This document shows, piece by piece, positions 61,876-64,000 of a stretch of DNA of 64,000 bases (positions within the stretch are counted from its first letter, which is position 1; each line of letters starts with the position of its first letter). Made by a program: the position numbers and the translations under genes. The DNA lies in contig CM060076.1 in the NCBI GenBank assembly GCA_030533445.1, forward strand, positions 25,964,603 through 26,028,602, written 5' to 3'. The notes under the pieces are model-generated. The model was not told where the DNA came from, made no database searches, and saw nothing but the letters and a program-made list of their open reading frames with translations. Origin of the DNA: Cyprinodon diabolis (taxonomy: Eukaryota > Chordata > Actinopteri > Cyprinodontiformes > Cyprinodontidae).

Positions 61876-62405
61876 TATAAAAGTATAAAGTAACCTTAAA
61901 AAAACCAGCCAGATGCCACTATGTGAATTGAAAGATCAATTTTTCGACTATTTCGAAAAATTCTTAGAGATAGGGCCAAGGATGAGGAAGGTCTCGTTGG
62001 TCTCCATATCCCGATACGCTCTCGCCTGTGTCCGACCTTTCAGACATTTTAACATCTTTTCCTGAATCTGACATTGTAGCATGGTATAGACAATTCACTT
62101 TTGCAGTTTGAAGAACACCTGCTTGCTTCTGATGATTTCCTTTAGCTAACCAATGAGTGTTTGCGTTATATGACTCATCCAATTACACTAGTTTTCACTA
62201 GATGTGGATGGCACCAATGATCTGCATTGGATGGCGCACATGGCGTGAAATAAATATTTAGAAACATTAAACCGAAGCCTAGAGTAACGAGTAACTTAGA
62301 CAGTACCATGCAAAATGAGATCAGCAAAGAAGTGTAAAAGAGTCAAATCTCAGCAATTGTTGATCTATTAGCTCCTCATAGCATATAGATGATAATCAGC
62401 TAAAG

Positions 62406-62586
62406 CTATGGTTCCCAAACCTTTTGGTCTCAGACAAACAAAATAGTAGTCATTTGTACAAATGTTATAAAAACAGCACCAGCAACCAATTTGTTTGGCT
62501 ATGTGATGTTTTAGGAACTTTACATAAATATCGATCATTGCTATTATTTTTATAGTTTAGTTTAACCCCAACTTTGGGAATCAGTG
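62406..62586. mobile_element. Small hAT-type miniature element
   Basis: The 181-bp element begins CTATGGTTCCCAAAC and ends GTTTGGG-like (ACTTTGGGAATCAGTG), imperfect inverted repeats of the vertebrate CAGTGGTTCCCAAA class. It is flanked by an 8-bp near-duplication, AGCTAAAG at 62398-62405 and ATCTAAAG at 62587-62594 (7 of 8). Confidence 0.68.
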
Positions 62587-63258
62587 ATCTAAAGGATGAC
62601 AGATTATTTTCTATCATAGAAATGACTCTTAGATATGACCTTTCCGATGTAGATTTTTTTTTTTTCTGTCAGCCTTGGATCTTTTTTTGTCCTTTAATTA
62701 CTCACCTTCACTGATTTAGAAAAAAAATCCATCAAACTTTAACAGGTCTTCAGAGAAAAACCTAGAGAGCTTAATTTGTAGAAAACTTTAAAAGATTCTA
62801 AGGCTGAGTTGCTCATTGGGCTTTTATTTCTTAATGGGATTTTTATTTGCATCTGACCAATGATGAATTTCCATCAACACGCCATCTGATAACACAATGG
62901 ACTGCTTTTAATGGCAGTCATGTTATGGAGAAAAATTACCGTCCATCCTAGCCCTGTTGTGTTCAATCAGTGGTCAACTGTTTTATTTAGAGAGATCCTT
63001 ATGCCCACTACAACAAACTGAAGAGCCTTTTAGTGGCTCAGTTTGAGGGGAGTAATGGGAGAACCGAGCTCCTCCAACAAGTGTGTTTAGCACCTTCCAC
63101 TGGCAGTGTTTCATTATCTCCAACCCAGCAGGCGGTGTTAGTCAAAGTCACACATGAGACATCATTTCTCTGGCAGGCATTGTTCCTGGGAGAACATGTA
63201 AAAAAAGAAAAGAAAGAGATAGTGTTGAGCACAACCAAAACATCACCAGCATCATCCT

Positions 63259-63290
63259 GGAGGAGGAGGAGGAGGAGGAGGAGGAGGAGG
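63259..63290. repeat. (GGA)n trinucleotide repeat
   Basis: About ten GGA units in a row. The arginine-run open frame across it is an artefact. Confidence 0.9.
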
Positions 63291-64000
63291 CGTTGAGTAA
63301 AATATGTACAGGCAATTCCAAAGACTATGCATTATTGAGAGGAGTAAATGGGTCTGGAATGAGCATCATGGCTCATTAATAGTGAATGTGATTACTGTTT
63401 CTGGGAACACAGCAGTCGGGACAAGAAGAAAGATCATTTAAACGGTCAAATCCAAACTAAAGGTCTGCTTGTTTACTCAGCACCAACTGTCACATGAAAC
63501 CCATGACTAAAGCCGAAAAACAGTCTCTGCCAAGTATCCTGTGGCGCTTACTAATGCCTTACCCTGAAAAGCTACTCCCCATCTCGACTGGTTCAGCCTA
63601 ACGTGTTTGCCGGCAGGGTTTGGAGACAGGTGCTTTTGTCAAAGCCGAGACAGAAAAAGAGCGAAAAGTTTGCTTAACATGGTTGATATGTGCTGAGTGA
63701 AGGTGACAATCCAGTCGGTGCCTGTGGAGCGACTCCCCTCCTGGTTGACAAACAGATTTAGTGACACATCGTAATCCGGAGGCACATTTACAAGATCTAA
63801 TTTGACATGAACCCAAATTATCGTGTTGCCCCCCCGGAGGGGTTCCCACGCTGAACGAACAGATGCCTTCCCCTCTTACTTATCCACTCTCTCTCTTTCT
63901 CAGCCTCCAATCTTTCTGTTACATATGCTTCAGGGTGATGGACGACTGGAAAGGCTGGCTGCAGTTTACGCCAGGCGAACTAGACACCATTAGGAACCAT

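Larger units (their letters stand above)
61876..64000. other. Gene-free right edge
   Basis: It contains a small hAT-type element (62406-62586) and a GGA repeat (63259-63290). No exon or RNA gene was supported; the open frames are short and domain-free. Confidence 0.45.

Overview
The window is vertebrate nuclear DNA, almost certainly from a ray-finned (teleost) fish. Support for this is four intron-split genes with GT-AG junctions, mitochondrial and synaptic proteins close to their mammalian orthologues, long AT/GT microsatellites, and fish-type repeats (hAT and Tc1/mariner miniature elements, a Rex1/L2-like LINE, a tRNA-derived SINE). Nothing looks bacterial or viral. The species cannot be named from the sequence.

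The left part, minus strand, holds two complete genes. entpd5 (13 coding exons, 1651-8239, 431 aa) encodes a luminal UDP/GDP-hydrolysing ectonucleotidase. aldh6a1 (12 coding exons, 15678-25804, 526 aa) encodes mitochondrial methylmalonate-semialdehyde dehydrogenase. Between them lie about 7 kb of repeat-rich DNA with no other gene. In mammals BBOF1 lies in this interval; I see no trace of it here.

In the middle, a small plus-strand gene (26306-30516, 3 coding exons, 130 aa) encodes a SAM-domain protein resembling the C-terminal part of mammalian SAMD15. It is head-to-head with aldh6a1; the start codons are about 500 bp apart. A consensus RFX X-box lies 13 bp before its ATG, which suggests cilium-linked control. 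Its second intron has collected a dead LINE and a Tc1-like relic.

The right half is dominated by lrfn5 (plus strand, 5 coding exons, 43787-56857, 798 aa), a synaptic adhesion protein with LRR, Ig, FN3 and transmembrane segments. A CpG-rich segment at about 32.7-33.4 kb, ending in a good splice donor, is the likely promoter and first non-coding exon, about 10 kb upstream of the coding start. Unlike mammalian LRFN5, the protein ends in a class I PDZ ligand (ESTL). The last 6-7 kb are gene-free and carry several DNA-transposon relics, including a 933-bp near-perfect palindrome.

Exon boundaries were set by hand so that every junction keeps frame and uses GT-AG. The four genes do not form one pathway; they appear to be independent neighbours. 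I found no clearly undescribed biological system. The most notable items are the palindrome, a transposon built round an internal 20-bp satellite, a template-switch-like hairpin, the X-box in a shared promoter, and the retained PDZ ligand of lrfn5.
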